Assembly: GCA_011319805.1 (NCBI GenBank)
Contig: SJRY01000077.1
Span: forward strand, 1 to 64,000
Reading direction: 5' to 3'
Length of the DNA stretch: 64,000 bases
DNA from: Macrocybe gigantea
Lineage: Eukaryota > Basidiomycota > Agaricomycetes > Agaricales > Callistosporiaceae
The notes below the pieces were generated by a model, which was given only the letters and a program-made list of their open reading frames with translations, ran no database searches and had not been told where the DNA came from. Shown piece after piece: positions 1-10,738 of the stretch. Each line of letters begins with the position of its first letter. Within the stretch, counting starts at the first letter, position 1. The translations under genes were made by a program, and so were the position numbers.

Positions 1-37
1 CGTCTGTATTTATTCGCGTAACATTCACATTTCCTAG

Positions 38-2605
38 AGACTACCCCAAGCTGCGTACCCAGACGGTGTTCCAATGGTCGATGTGGAACGCAACCCACTA
101 ATATCCATGAAAGACCGCGCGTACATCCTAAAACGACTTCGGATTATTTCCGAGCGAAAAAGGCCGTGCCTCGAGGCATGCTTGAGGTTCTTGCTGTTTG
201 CCGAGGAAGATGAAGAGTTGGATGAGACGTTGCTCATGGACTCGGAATCGTCCTCTGAAGAAGAGGATGGCGAGCACGCCGCTCGGAAGAATAAGGACTT
301 CTCGGCTGCATATATGCGGAATAACAAAAATCTCCTCGAGCCTAGGACGTCACAAGGAACGTTCGGTCCTAACGGTCAGTCTGCCTCGCTGTCTTTTCGA
401 CTGTGGATGCTCATTATGTCATAGGAGAGTTGATTTGTTTCTTCAGAGCGCCTCCTCGCATCGTGCGCAATGTTCTACGGGGCCTGACGGACGCGGAGGA
501 TGCAACGGTGGCATCCTCGGAAGAACCTTCTCCAGCGCCCGAAATACCTCCTAGGATGTTTCAATCTCCTTCGCTTATTTCGGACGCCGTCCGGCGCCTG
601 AAACTCGCTGCGACTGACAGACAGGCGAAAGCGGCGGATCTGCACCGTTCAGACGAGGGCGGACAGCAGGGCAGAACATCTTGCGTATCATGACAAACGT
701 GCTGACGTTCTCGCAGCACAAGGTCCGACGCGACTCTGAGACGAAGCCATTGGGAGACATCCTGAAGAGCTATGCGCTCGTGCCGCCACATCGGAGTACG
801 GTGTTTCTCACGTCGACGGCGAACATCGCTGGCGCGGACAGGAAGGTTGCGGGGCGGTATGTCTTCAAGGCGGAGAGCCTTGTGGAAGTCTGCAGGCAGA
901 ATGCAGAGGTTGCGAAAGAATATGGGAGGTTCGACCATCAGAGGGTGTTTGAATCGCTTGGGGCCGTGTTGCCTGCAAAGGCGAAGGTGGATGACCTGAC
1001 GCTGGATTCGTTCGCGGCGGACCTCATCAAACGGCTGTACGTGAAATAGTCTTTCTTGTAGCAATTTTTTGTGCTGACGCGGTGCTCGCCTTTAGATATG
1101 GCGACTTTTCGCAGACAAAAGATATCCAGATGCTGGCCATTCTATCAGCCATAGTCCTGCAAACTCGTGTTCCACGGCCTTTTTTGCTTTTCGAGGAGAA
1201 GAGGCCCGATGTGCAGAGAGCCACCCTAAAGCCGAGCGGGGTCGACTATTTCAGTCTTGCTTCGCGGGACACGACTGCGCCTCCGCCGTGGACAGCTTTA
1301 AGCCTCGGCCGCTCCTCCTCGCCTCCTCCTCCGCCGCCGCCCGCGCCACCTCCACCGACGGAGCAGCTGGCTCCTACGGCATCGATCTCATCTTCCTCTC
1401 GTGGGTCATGGTCCAGCCTGTTCAACACAGGGAGCGTGCGACAGTTCATGAGCGGCGTGCAGGACTCGCTAAAAGAAGGCCTCACGACACCGCTCGAAGT
1501 GCCCGGATTCAACGTCTCGACGTCTGATCCGCCCGTACAAAGCGCTGCCGCGGGTGTTGGTTTAGCTGGCAGAGCGGAGAGGACCGGAAGAGCAACGACG
1601 GCGGCAGCGGGCTCTGTCGCTGCTCCTTCTGCTACGTCCGCCGGAAGTGGTGGGTCTACGGGATCTGCGTCGGGAGCGATGGTTGGCGGAACGGGCTCTG
1701 GAGATTCGCCGGGCGTGAGACGCAAAGTCGGGTTCAAGCGAGGAGAGAGCAGCACGAGCGTGGGTTCGCCGACGAAGACGTCGCGGTCGTGGAACGAGAC
1801 GGCGCCTTTGTCGGTGCGACCCTCCCTTCCGGCGTCGTCGATTGTCCAGCGAAGGGCGCCGCTGACGCCCGTCGCGGACCCCAGCAACGTGGTAAAGTCG
1901 AGGAAGACGTTGGTGTTCCGTGCACCGAAAACGTTGCCCAAGTTCGTCTGTCCCTTGTCTTTTGTTGAAGGATAATCTGACGCTCGGTTCATTTCTCAGA
2001 CCTTTACCGCCGTTCGACGAATGTTTCGTGTTGCAGTTCATAAGTCATGTCAAGGTGTATGCAGAGATGCTGTGGCGATGGGAGCTGTACCACAAGCGCC
2101 TCGAGCTGCTGAAGGCTGTGAGCAAGCATGGGTATTTGAACGAAAACACTGAGAGGCACAAGATTGGTGGGCAAATACCCATGGTGCATGGATTTTGCAT
2201 GCTCAGTTTTTTTTTTTTTCCTTCTCGCTGTAGGCATTGCTCGCATGTGTCAGTCTCCAGAATGTGGCGTGATAATCCCTCAAGGCCGCAGTGTCTGTCC
2301 TTCGTGCGGCAGCTCTGCTCCGCGAGCGAGCTGTACGATATGCAGGCTCCCAGTCAAAGGTCAGCCCGGCGCGCGACGAGGGCTGATCAGTTTTGTTGAC
2401 CCTCGGAATCTTTACAGGCCTGTCGAGAAGCTGCGTGCACTGCTTCCATGTGACGCACGTGTCGTGTTGGAACAAGCTGGACGTGCCGATATGCCCTGCT
2501 GGCTGCGGGTGCTTTTGTAACGGGATGGACGAGAGCCAGACGCGGCCGTCGACGCGGTTGGGATGGTCTGGTACGGCGTCGTCGAATGCGCTGTTGCTGT
2601 CGTGA
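38..2605 (+). CDS. WDR59: WDR59/Mtc5-like SEA (GATOR2) complex subunit, 3' part
   Basis: Only the C-terminal part is in the window; the WD40 region lies upstream. WDR59/Mtc5 is a subunit of the SEA/GATOR2 complex that controls TORC1 at the vacuole or lysosome. Visible in order: the end of an RWD domain (VERNPLISM, then a basic helix, 74-200); an acidic Ser-rich linker; the conserved block FFRAPPRIVRNVLRGL after an intron at about 375-421; ILRIMTNVLTFSQ near 678-716; DIQMLAILSAIVLQT near 1120-1165; a Ser/Pro/Gly-rich region; YAEMLWRWELYHKRLELLK near 2060-2120; and a C-terminal zinc/RING module with paired cysteines (CPSCGSSAP, CTICRLP, CVHCFHVTHVSCW, CPAGCGCFC) at about 2240-2520. The exon starting at 38 follows a TAG acceptor. 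Frame breaks, each one missing base, occur near 669-672 and probably near 1940. The family call rests on the RWD, alpha-solenoid and RING order. Confidence 0.8.
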
Positions 2606-3374
2606 TGTTTTTTTTTTTGGACGTTGCTGTTGCGTGTGTGTAGTTTTTTATTCGCTAGCATGGGGATTGGTATGTCGGGCTGCTACTTTTGAATTCGTTG
2701 TGAGCGGCGTTTGGTACTTGTATTATGGTTATAACTTTGCAATTGGCTGACTATGTTGGCGTGCACCCGCCCTATGAGTGACTCTCCTGCTTATCACAGC
2801 GCATATACCTGCGGTCATTGTTCCAGTGTTGACTGACTTGTGCTGTCAACAAGTATGTCTCTTCATTACAAAAATAGCGATGCGCTTGTAATATTTTGAT
2901 GACATGTGATATTGCTGAGTCAATGCTCGCACGACTGCCAGTCAGAGTCGTCAGCTTCGGCATCTGCGAGTGACATTGTATTCAGAGATTTGATAGCGTA
3001 TGCTTGTGACCATTCAACTTGTTGATGGCGCAGATATTCTGAATTTGTGTGTCTGCGTTATGCAATTAGCCGAGCAGTACAGTACATACAGCCTGTCCTG
3101 CGACCCATTCAAACGGACCCGAAAAAGATCGCTCTTCTCCTCCTCGTTCCGAGTCTCTTGCCTTTTCTTCGCTCTTGCTTCTTCTCTTGTACCATTCCTT
3201 TTCATGATCGCACTCTTGAACTGACGACGACCGAGCGACGAACTGTGCCACTCTGCTCTCATACAAATTTCCTCATTGCAACCCCCATCTTTCGCAAGAG
3301 AGAGCCATAACCATTATTCTAAAAAGCACATAAAAAAAAGCCTGCATAGCTGACCTAACTGTCCGAGCGCACAC
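2606..3374. other. Intergenic region upstream of PSD1
   Basis: No gene seen. The stretch 3120-3300 is strongly pyrimidine-rich (CT tracts), as is common just upstream of fungal start codons. It probably contains the promoter and 5' leader of the phosphatidylserine decarboxylase gene that starts at 3375. Confidence 0.4.
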
Positions 3375-5582
3375 ATGCTCTTCTCTAGAAAAAACATCCT
3401 CATAAAGGGCCGCAAGCCGCTCTACGCCGCGTCAAAGGTCATCAACGCTTCGTCCGCCTCTGCCTCTTCCGTGTTCGCCAAGTGCTGGGTTCACAGCACG
3501 AGCAAGACGTCCGCGCTCATACGCAAGGTCAGGAACCGCGCGTACTATGCCACGAATGCCACTGGCGGCGGCGGAGGGGCAGGCGGCGTGGGCCCAGGTT
3601 CTCCAGGTGGCGCGGGGCATGGTGCGGGTTGGGCAACGAGCGCTGCGTCGGGCTTGCCTCTTTATCGTACGTTTCTTACCTCTCGTGAAGTCTTGGCGGA
3701 CGTCCTGAGACTGTTTGGTTACAGGCAGGGTGATCAACGCGTGGACGCAGACGCCGACAAAGTGGTACCCGCTGCCGCTCGCCGTCGGCGCGCTGCTTCT
3801 TGTTGCGATACAGTACCGCAAAAAGGCGAGGAGGGCACGGACGGAAGTCGAGGTCGACGAGGACGGCATGGAGGTCATCCGGCTCAAGGGGCCTTGGCAG
3901 GTGCGTTTCTTTCCTCGTCCAGTCCGCAAGTGGCTCATCGTCCCCCCCCCCGTTTGCAGGTCCATGTTCTCGGAGCTCTGCCGCTCAGAAACATGTCGCG
4001 CCTCTGGGGCTACGTCAACTCGCTCGAGCTCCCCGTGTGGTTCCGCCCGTTCGGCCTCAGGCTCTACGCCTACGCGTTCGGATGCAACCTCGACGAGATC
4101 GAGCCTGCAGATCTCAGAGCGTACCCAGCCTCGGCGCATTTTTCTACAGAAAGCTCAAAGACGGCGTGAGGCCCGTCGACGACGCCGTGCTCGTGAGTCG
4201 TGTTCTTTTGTCGCTCACCGTGTGCAGCGCGCATATATATACACGTATGTTAAATATGTACTTGTCATGTAGGTCAGCCCCGCGGACGGGACGATGCTGC
4301 ATTTTGGCACGATACAGGACCTGCACATCGAGCAGGTCAAGGGAATCACGTACTCTCTCGACGCGCTGCTCGGCGTCGAGCGCCCAGGCTCGCCTCCCCC
4401 CTCCGTCGCTGCCTTTGTCGAACGACACCCAAACATGCCCGTGTTTGACGACTGCGAGTTTGCCAACGTGAACGGGATAGAGTACAGCTTGAACCAACTG
4501 ATCGGTGGAGAGAGCACGCCGGATGATCTGTCGGGGACGGCTACGCCGACCAACTCGTCATCATCTTCGTCGTCGTCTGCATCAACATCAACATCAACAC
4601 AAGCCACATCCGCACCACCGACGCCTTCCGAACAAACGCCCCTTCTGCCCAAAAAGAGCACCACCATAACCCCGACCATAAGCATACCTCACCGCCCGAG
4701 CACCACCTCGCCCTCGCCCGCTGAAGCGCACCCGCCGCCGCAAAAGTACGGCCCGCGGACGGACGAATCCGTGCTCGAGCCGTCGCAAACGGCGCAAGAG
4801 ACGCTCGCGCGCGACGCGTCCGTCGCGCTCGAGATGGGCGGCAAGCCGAACGTGCTGCGCCGACGCAGCACGGCGTCGGGGACGACTGTGCGGCCTGGGA
4901 ACGCGCTGTATTTCGCGGTGATTTACCTCGCGCCTGGCGATTATCATCGGTTTCATAGTCCGACGGCGTGGGTCGTGGAGAGGCGGAGGCACTTCGTCGG
5001 TGAGTGCTCCTTTCCCGTTTCGAAGTTTCATTCCTTGGTTGATTGGATATGATATTGCACCAGGCGAGCTGTACTCTGTGTCGCCGTATGTGGCCAAGCG
5101 GTTGCAGAATCTGTTTGTGTTGAACGAGCGCGTGGCGTTGCTTGGAAGGTGGAGGCATGGCTTTTTTGGAATGGTCCCCGTCGGCGCGGCAAACGTCGGC
5201 AGCATCAAAGTCAACTTTGATCAGGTGCGTTTCGCTTACCACCCCCTCCAAAAAGAAAAAAAAAAAAAAAAAAAACTCACAGAACCCACAACAGGCTCTC
5301 CGAACGAACGTGCGCGGGCGTCTGCCACCGCCGGGCACGTACACGGAAGCGGTCTACTCTGCCGCGTCGCCGCTGCTCAACGGCCAGCCGTTGCACCCTG
5401 CGCAGGAGATGGGCGGCTTTTGCTTGGGGAGCACGATCGTCCTCGTGTTTGAGGCGCCGGACGAGTTTGAGTTTGCGGTGCAGCATGGGCAGAAGGTCAG
5501 GGTCGGTCAGCGCCTTGGCGACGTGAGCGCGAGGTCGGAGAGCGCGCGTGGGAGGGACGGCGAGAGGGCGAAGGAGGATTGA
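3375..5582 (+). CDS. PSD1: Phosphatidylserine decarboxylase, mitochondrial type
   Basis: Converts phosphatidylserine to phosphatidylethanolamine in the mitochondrial inner membrane. The N-terminus ([17 protein letters not shown]) is basic and serine-rich, as in a mitochondrial presequence, and is followed by a Gly-rich stretch and a membrane segment ([18 protein letters not shown]). Catalytic blocks: [12 protein letters not shown] (near 4274), [32 protein letters not shown] (near 4909), then [16 protein letters not shown] near 5410, whose LGST site is where the proenzyme cleaves itself to form the pyruvoyl group. Introns are visible near 3668-3724, 3900-3960, 4190-4272, 5001-5064 and 5225-5294. 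Between the two catalytic halves is a Ser/Thr/Pro-rich insert of roughly 130 residues (4510-4890) not found in the compact bacterial enzyme. One missing base in CCC at 4124-4126 breaks the frame just before [15 protein letters not shown]. Confidence 0.92.
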
Positions 5583-6475
5583 AAGTGTTTTTCTTTTCTT
5601 GTTTTCTTGTTTTTTTTTTTTTTCCTTTTTTTTTGTTATCGTTTCCATCTTTCAACATGGATGGTAGATTCGGCTCTTCTTCCTGTAGAGGATTATTTTT
5701 TTTTTAAACTTTGTCGATCTATTGTCCTCCTTTCGAAGCGCTCGATGTTCATCCATCCGGCCTTTTTTTTGTCTTTCCTTCCTTTTTTTTTCTCCCACCT
5801 TTTTCCCTTTATCTTCCAATTCCGCCCTCCCCTCATCTCGTTTTGCTCTCTGCACACACACAAGTATCTTGTCCCGCATATAATAACTGCCTTCTTTTTT
5901 GTTCTACTCCACTTACTCAGAACTTGACGTGACGACTCGTACACATAGATACCGAACCTCATACAACATATTTTCTTGCAATGACCACTTTGATTCACCA
6001 TTCTCCACGTCTCGTGTCATTCTTCGTGCAAATTACCCGTCCTTTTCATTTCTGTATCTAGAAAGGCTCTTCCAGGTCGTACGCTATCTCAAAAAGAAAA
6101 CAAAAAGGAAAGGAAAAGAAACTGTGTCCTTGACAAAACAAAAGAAAAGAAAAAAAAATCAAAAGAACAGCTGCGAAGGAAGAGAGAAAATATATGTGCA
6201 TACATGCCAAGGGAGTGCTTTACGATCGTGGCGTCAGTGAAATTTAAAAAAAAAAAGCTGACCCGATCCTACAGGGGAAAAGAAATATGTCGGTTGGTCA
6301 AAAAAAACAAAATGTCCTATGGAAGGTATGAAAATGCCAGCAATCGTTCCAATCAAGGTCGAATAGCAGAAAAAAAAAAGTGAACGGAAAAAAAAAACCT
6401 GCATGCACGTCTTCTTTTACTTTCCTCCCAAAAACCCCTGCAAGACAAGCAAAAAAAAAAGGAAGGAATCTCGAT
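5583..6475. other. Intergenic region between convergent genes
   Basis: Lies between the 3' ends of PSD1 (+) and CHS7 (-). It holds long T and A runs and CT-rich stretches (5600-5830 T-rich, 6080-6410 A-rich), consistent with two facing transcript ends. No coding signal recognised. Confidence 0.4.
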
Positions 6476-7896
6476 TCAGTATCTCCCGTCGGAAGGCGGG
6501 TACCCTCCCCTTGCGCCGCCGCCGTAGCCCATCTTGTGACTCGAGTACAGTTGCTGGCCGCTGATGCCACCGACGAGGCTTGCTGGCGCTGCGCCGTGGT
6601 AGTTGCTCGCGTCGTCTTCGGGGTAGTCTCCAGCCCCTGCAGAGCCAGCGAGCAGTGGGTCTTTGACCTCCCAGACAGCCGCCTTTGAGCCGACGGAAAA
6701 TTCGAGGTCCTCGCGCTGTGCAGAAAGTAAAAGTTGCGTAAGGAGAGACGAAAGAGGAACGAGGACGACGCACGGTTATGCTATCCCAGTACTTGTAGAC
6801 CATCATGACGCTGAGGAGCATGCAGAGAGTGAAGAAAAAGAGGCCGTCGATATAGTGCTTGATCGCGTCGCATATCGTGATGCTGAACGCAAGGAGGAGG
6901 ACCTGTGCGATAGCGAAGAAAGCGGTGCCAAATACGATGTCGCCAATAGGCCAGCGGTCCTCGAGCGTGCGGAAGACGAGAATGAGTTGCGAGACCACAT
7001 AGACAACGACGCAGATAAGCGGCCAAAGGATGTAGATGATCCAAAGCCCGATGGGCTTCTGGAACGAGAAGCTCGCGAAGCCCTTGAAAGTGGCGATCGC
7101 GACGAAGAAGGTGATGCCCCAGACAACAAGACATGATATCCGGAGGAACTGGGAGGCCAAAAAGGTGAGCTGAAAATGTTTTCGTCAAAGGGCCCGAACA
7201 CGCACCCAGAGCGATAAAGGCGTGCCGTCCTCCGCGAATTGGAACCCGACAAAGCCGTTGATGAGAAGACAGGTATATGCTGCGGCGACTAGGCCGGAGT
7301 AGACAGCTGCAAACCACTGACACGATGGGGCATATGGGAGATCAGGGGGTTAGAACCAAGGAACGGAGGCGAAAAGGGAACCTACAGCGTAGGCGCCGCT
7401 GGATGTTGGTATGATGCCAGAGTCAAGAAACATGGCCAGGAGTTCGATGACGGCATAGAGCCAGAAGAATGTGACGATTTCCTTGCGGCCTGGAACGAGG
7501 GGTGAAGAGAGTTGCTGAGCCACAGGTGGCGTTTTGCAAGACGTTTCGGCTTACCGACAGCGGTGTATTTGCAACGTATGTGGTAGATCATTATGGCGGT
7601 CATTATGATGGCGACGATGTGGACGAAGCATGTTGCTGCGTGACAGAGACAAGGACGACAGCGAGGGTGAGGACCGTGGGTTGGGGTTGCGAGCACAACC
7701 GAATGAGAAAAAAAAAGGGTCCAACACTGGCAAAAAATCGCAAAGACTCACAAGGCTGGAAAATGAGCGTCCCACCAATGTCGACGTTTCTACTATAGCA
7801 CGTCGGCTCGACGCCTTGGTCCGTGCCGACGAGGGGACATATCACCAGCGCGGCGGTCTCGCAGATGGCGTTGAAGGAGCCAAATTGGATCCCCAT
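6476..7896 (-). CDS. CHS7: Chitin synthase export chaperone Chs7
   Basis: ER membrane chaperone needed for export of chitin synthase from the endoplasmic reticulum. The protein is assembled from about six exons. Exon 1 begins [20 protein letters not shown] with [19 protein letters not shown], the Chs7 N-terminal signature. Next come [20 protein letters not shown] (near 7650-7560), a segment near 7490-7385, [17 protein letters not shown] (near 7265-7210) and [17 protein letters not shown] (from 7152), with [12 protein letters not shown] and [15 protein letters not shown] following. Seven hydrophobic segments are expected for the family and most can be seen. The last exon, after an intron near 6717-6772, encodes a soluble Gly/Tyr-rich tail ending [10 protein letters not shown]. 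The start at 7896 gives the usual Chs7 N-terminus; a start a few codons away cannot be excluded. Confidence 0.9.
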
Positions 7897-8243
7897 TACG
7901 ATGCGTTGAAGAAAGGAATGCTAAGGAAAGACGGAAGCGAAAGGAGGTGTGCGAGACTTGTGCTTATGGAGGGCGTGAGTGCCCTGCCGAGGAGGGCGAG
8001 AGCGTTGTGAGGGACGACGAGGACGAGGGCGGGACAGAGCACAGCCACTACAAAGACCTACATCAGTATGTTTATGTAAGCACATAAGTACAAGCCCACC
8101 ACCCTGCCGATGATTCGTGATGCGCAAATTCTAAAAAATGGCGAATAACTCCATGACTCCTGAACCATATATGATGTATACAATGAAGTTTGTAGCATTA
8201 GAATGTCAAAATCCCAAGTGAAAGGCCAAAAAGTCTGAAACAG

Positions 8244-8810
8244 GTGCACCATATCATGGAAACTGCACAAAATTCTATGGGAAAAGGGTTGTTCAGTCAT
8301 TTCAAATCCATCACCACTGCTGCTAAGGCACAAGGTCTTCCATATGACACCCCCCAATGTTGCTCTCTGGGGATATCACCAAAACAAATGGTTCACGAGC
8401 AATTCCTGCTTAACCCTGCCGAAGAAGATGCTCTGGTGGATTGGATCGGATATCTCATGCTGTAAATAAGAAGAGGCGCTTGAGTGGCTCTTCGACAAGG
8501 ACCTCCACTTCAATCCCGGTTTGAACTTTGCGTATCTCCTTCCTGGGAGGTCGGCGCATGACTGGGTATGTATTTACGGCGACGCTATGATACAGAACAT
8601 ATCCAGTCCTATAACATGGCCGTCAAGGACCAGGATCGCGCTCTGCGAAGAATCAATCACTCTGAAAGCAGAACAAAGCGTTCAACTGTGATGCTTGCTT
8701 TCGACTATTGGGCGCTTAAGCCAATGATGAGATACCTTTGGACTTCTGTGCTTGGCAATCCTCCTCGCCGCTGCTATGCTGAAACTGTCTGCTTGTCTGG
8801 GAGCTGAGCC
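8244..8810 (+). pseudogene. Relic of a pogo-like (CENP-B/DDE_1) transposase N-terminus
   Basis: Broken reading frames here resemble the DNA-binding part of fungal pogo/Tc5-type transposases. A first helix-turn-helix-like piece contains AAKAQGLPYDT, followed by NPAEEDALVDWIGYL (8415-8460), the typical entry to the CENP-B-type helix-turn-helix. A later frame reads YDTEHIQSYNMAVKDQD (8586-8636), like the segment just before the DDE catalytic core. Stops and frame changes separate the pieces and no catalytic core is seen. The assignment is by motif resemblance only; it could be another helix-turn-helix relic. Confidence 0.4.
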
Positions 8811-9609
8811 CGGACCATGCACTGGACGATAATGAGCTCTACTCACTACGAACCTTCATCTCGACACCGGCCAGGAGCAGCTTGCTCCCGGCGCCAGGCG
8901 AGGAGTGACTGTGCAGTCACTCCTCTCTGCTTCACACACGCATTGGCCTTGTTCGAATTCTGACGCAAAAAAGGGAGAAAGTGAGACTATGAACGGCGCG
9001 ATAGGTTTAGGGGGCTCTAAGTGTCTCAAAATTCCTAAATCTATCGAGTGAAGTTAGTGAAAATTTGCTCTCTTTCTCCTCCTACTGTCTCTTTCTTTTC
9101 CTCTTTTCCTCAGTCCTTTCTTATCTTTCTAATGAGGTAGATAGCTTATTTACCTGAGCTACGTTTATGGCGTGGATTGTCGCAAATATTACAAGGATAG
9201 GTTATGCCGTACTTTAAAAAAATAAGCCTCGAATCAAAGGGCGTTAATCATCATTCGACAGCGGATTCGGTGCCTTCTTGAAGTTTGGAAGATTTATGTC
9301 CTCGTCATAGCTGAGGCTCACAAAAGTGATTTACTCATCAGACATCTGTCTTGATCATCATAGGAACCAGGCCGCTCTTCACTCGACATTCTCTCGATCA
9401 AAGGGTCTATGTGAAGCGCAGCATCATAGCAATAAAGTCAATGCTAGGTTCCGTGAGCACTTGAAATCCGCCAAGGGAATCGGAGGTTGCTCGAAGAAAT
9501 CGACGGACAAAAATTCACGAGGACGTCATGGTCATAATATGCATTACCTACATTCACATACAATAAAGTGCGGTCATTAGAGTGGGTATCGACGTGTCCA
9601 GCGGAATCG
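8811..9609. other. Region without recognisable gene
   Basis: Apart from the hairpin at 8900-8925 nothing is supported. The region lies between a transposase relic and the 3' end of the TRS33 gene and may be decayed mobile DNA. Confidence 0.3.
8900..8925. repeat. Perfect 12-base-arm hairpin
   Basis: The arms GAGGAGTGACTG and CAGTCACTCCTC are exact reverse complements separated by two bases, so the DNA can form a tight hairpin. It sits about 90 bases after the transposase relic. Role unknown; it may be a fused pair of inverted ends or a coincidental palindrome. Confidence 0.6.
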
Positions 9610-10568
9610 TCATGAGCCCTTGGGCAATTTGACTTGAAAAGTACCTGCAGCAAGAAAAATTAGTCAAGTGGAGTGAGCTGCAGATGCACAAAAGGACACG
9701 CGCATTGTGGAAGCGATGTGACTTCTGCCGAGACGCTGGCATTGTAGCCAAGCCTGGAAAGAGCACCTTTGACGATGCCTACCGGTATTGCCGCGTACTG
9801 GGATCACAAAATGAACACGGAACGAATGCAGAAAAATGAATAAATATACGATTTTTGCGCGTTTAACAGCTTCTGCTCGTCCTTCCCATGAGGATAGTCG
9901 CATTATCGGCTTGAAAGAATTGTCTTGTAGAACATAGACGCCCTGCGCAAAATACATGAAGAGTGTCACCGAACAGTCGATACAGCATCATACCCGGTGA
10001 TTAGTCCTCAAATTGTCGACTTGTTTCTCCCAACAGGCCGCCCATATGTCCTTGCATATGAACTTTATCACGTCTAGCGTTTCTGCGAACAGTGGCTTGT
10101 CGCGACATAGCCTACGCAACATCGAGAGGTTCAGATGCCGTCTTGAATGCTAATTTCCGACAAGCAAAATAGGCACCTCTCTGTGAAGTTGGCGCCAACA
10201 TGCATCCCGATTGCCTCCAGACGAATCCGCAGAGCATCTTCCTCTTCTTCTTGCGGTGATTTTGCTCCAGCTTTTGAGCCAAGACTAGTGACCGAATCCC
10301 GGGCAGACTCTTTCTTCAACGAAAGCGGTGGCGGTACTGGAGGAGGCAGTAGTCCTGCTTCCACCATCTCCCGTTCGACTCTTTTTTGCCTAGCGGTGGC
10401 TACCGCGGATGATTCGCGCAGAGTGTTGACGAGTTCTATGAGAAAGTAGTCCATTGCCGCCGCATCGACCATGTGGTTCGGGGGGTCAGCGAGCGCGGCA
10501 AGGTTGGCTGGAAGGATCGCGCTGACGGCGTTGGAAGGGTTGATCTGGACTGAGCTCCGCGCAGACAT
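9610..10568 (-). CDS. TRS33: TRAPP complex subunit Trs33/TRAPPC6
   Basis: Core subunit of the TRAPP tethering and Rab-activating complexes of the ER-Golgi route, with a Bet3-like fold. Conserved blocks in order: MDYFLIELVNTLRES (near 10452-10408), RLEAIGMHVGANFTER (10210-10165), DKPLFAETLDVIKFICKD (after an intron), WEKQVDNLRTNHRG (up to about 9993), GVYVLQDNSFKPI (near 9950-9910), then the C-terminal AEVTSLPQCTFQVKLPKGS. An extra Pro/Ser/Glu-rich loop (LPPPVPPPLS to SPQEEEED) lies between the first two blocks. The last junction only gives the family sequence if the intron starts with GC rather than GT (see findings). Divergently arranged with UBR1, 170 bases between start codons. Confidence 0.88.
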
Positions 10569-10738
10569 GGAGGTGATCGTTGTGGTCGGCGTTGTGGGTC
10601 AGCGTGTCCGCTGATTATCGAGCAAACATGATGCTCTAGACACCGCGCTTGGCTTTCGTCCTGTACCTTTCCCCTTTCATGTTGCCTGACCTCCAGTGAC
10701 TCGCCGACGCCGACGCCGACGACAGGGATATCGCAGCC
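10569..10738. promoter_or_regulatory. Shared intergenic promoter of TRS33 and UBR1
   Basis: The two start codons (10568 on minus, 10739 on plus) are only 170 bases apart and point away from each other, so this short stretch must hold both transcription starts or overlap their leaders. It includes a repeated GCCGACGCCGACGCC motif at about 10702-10720. No TATA box is obvious. Confidence 0.45.

Noticed and set aside
1246..1992. Long minus-strand frame opposite the WDR59 low-complexity region
   Set aside because: It is the antisense of a GC-rich Ser/Pro/Gly region of a real coding exon and has no recognisable domain.
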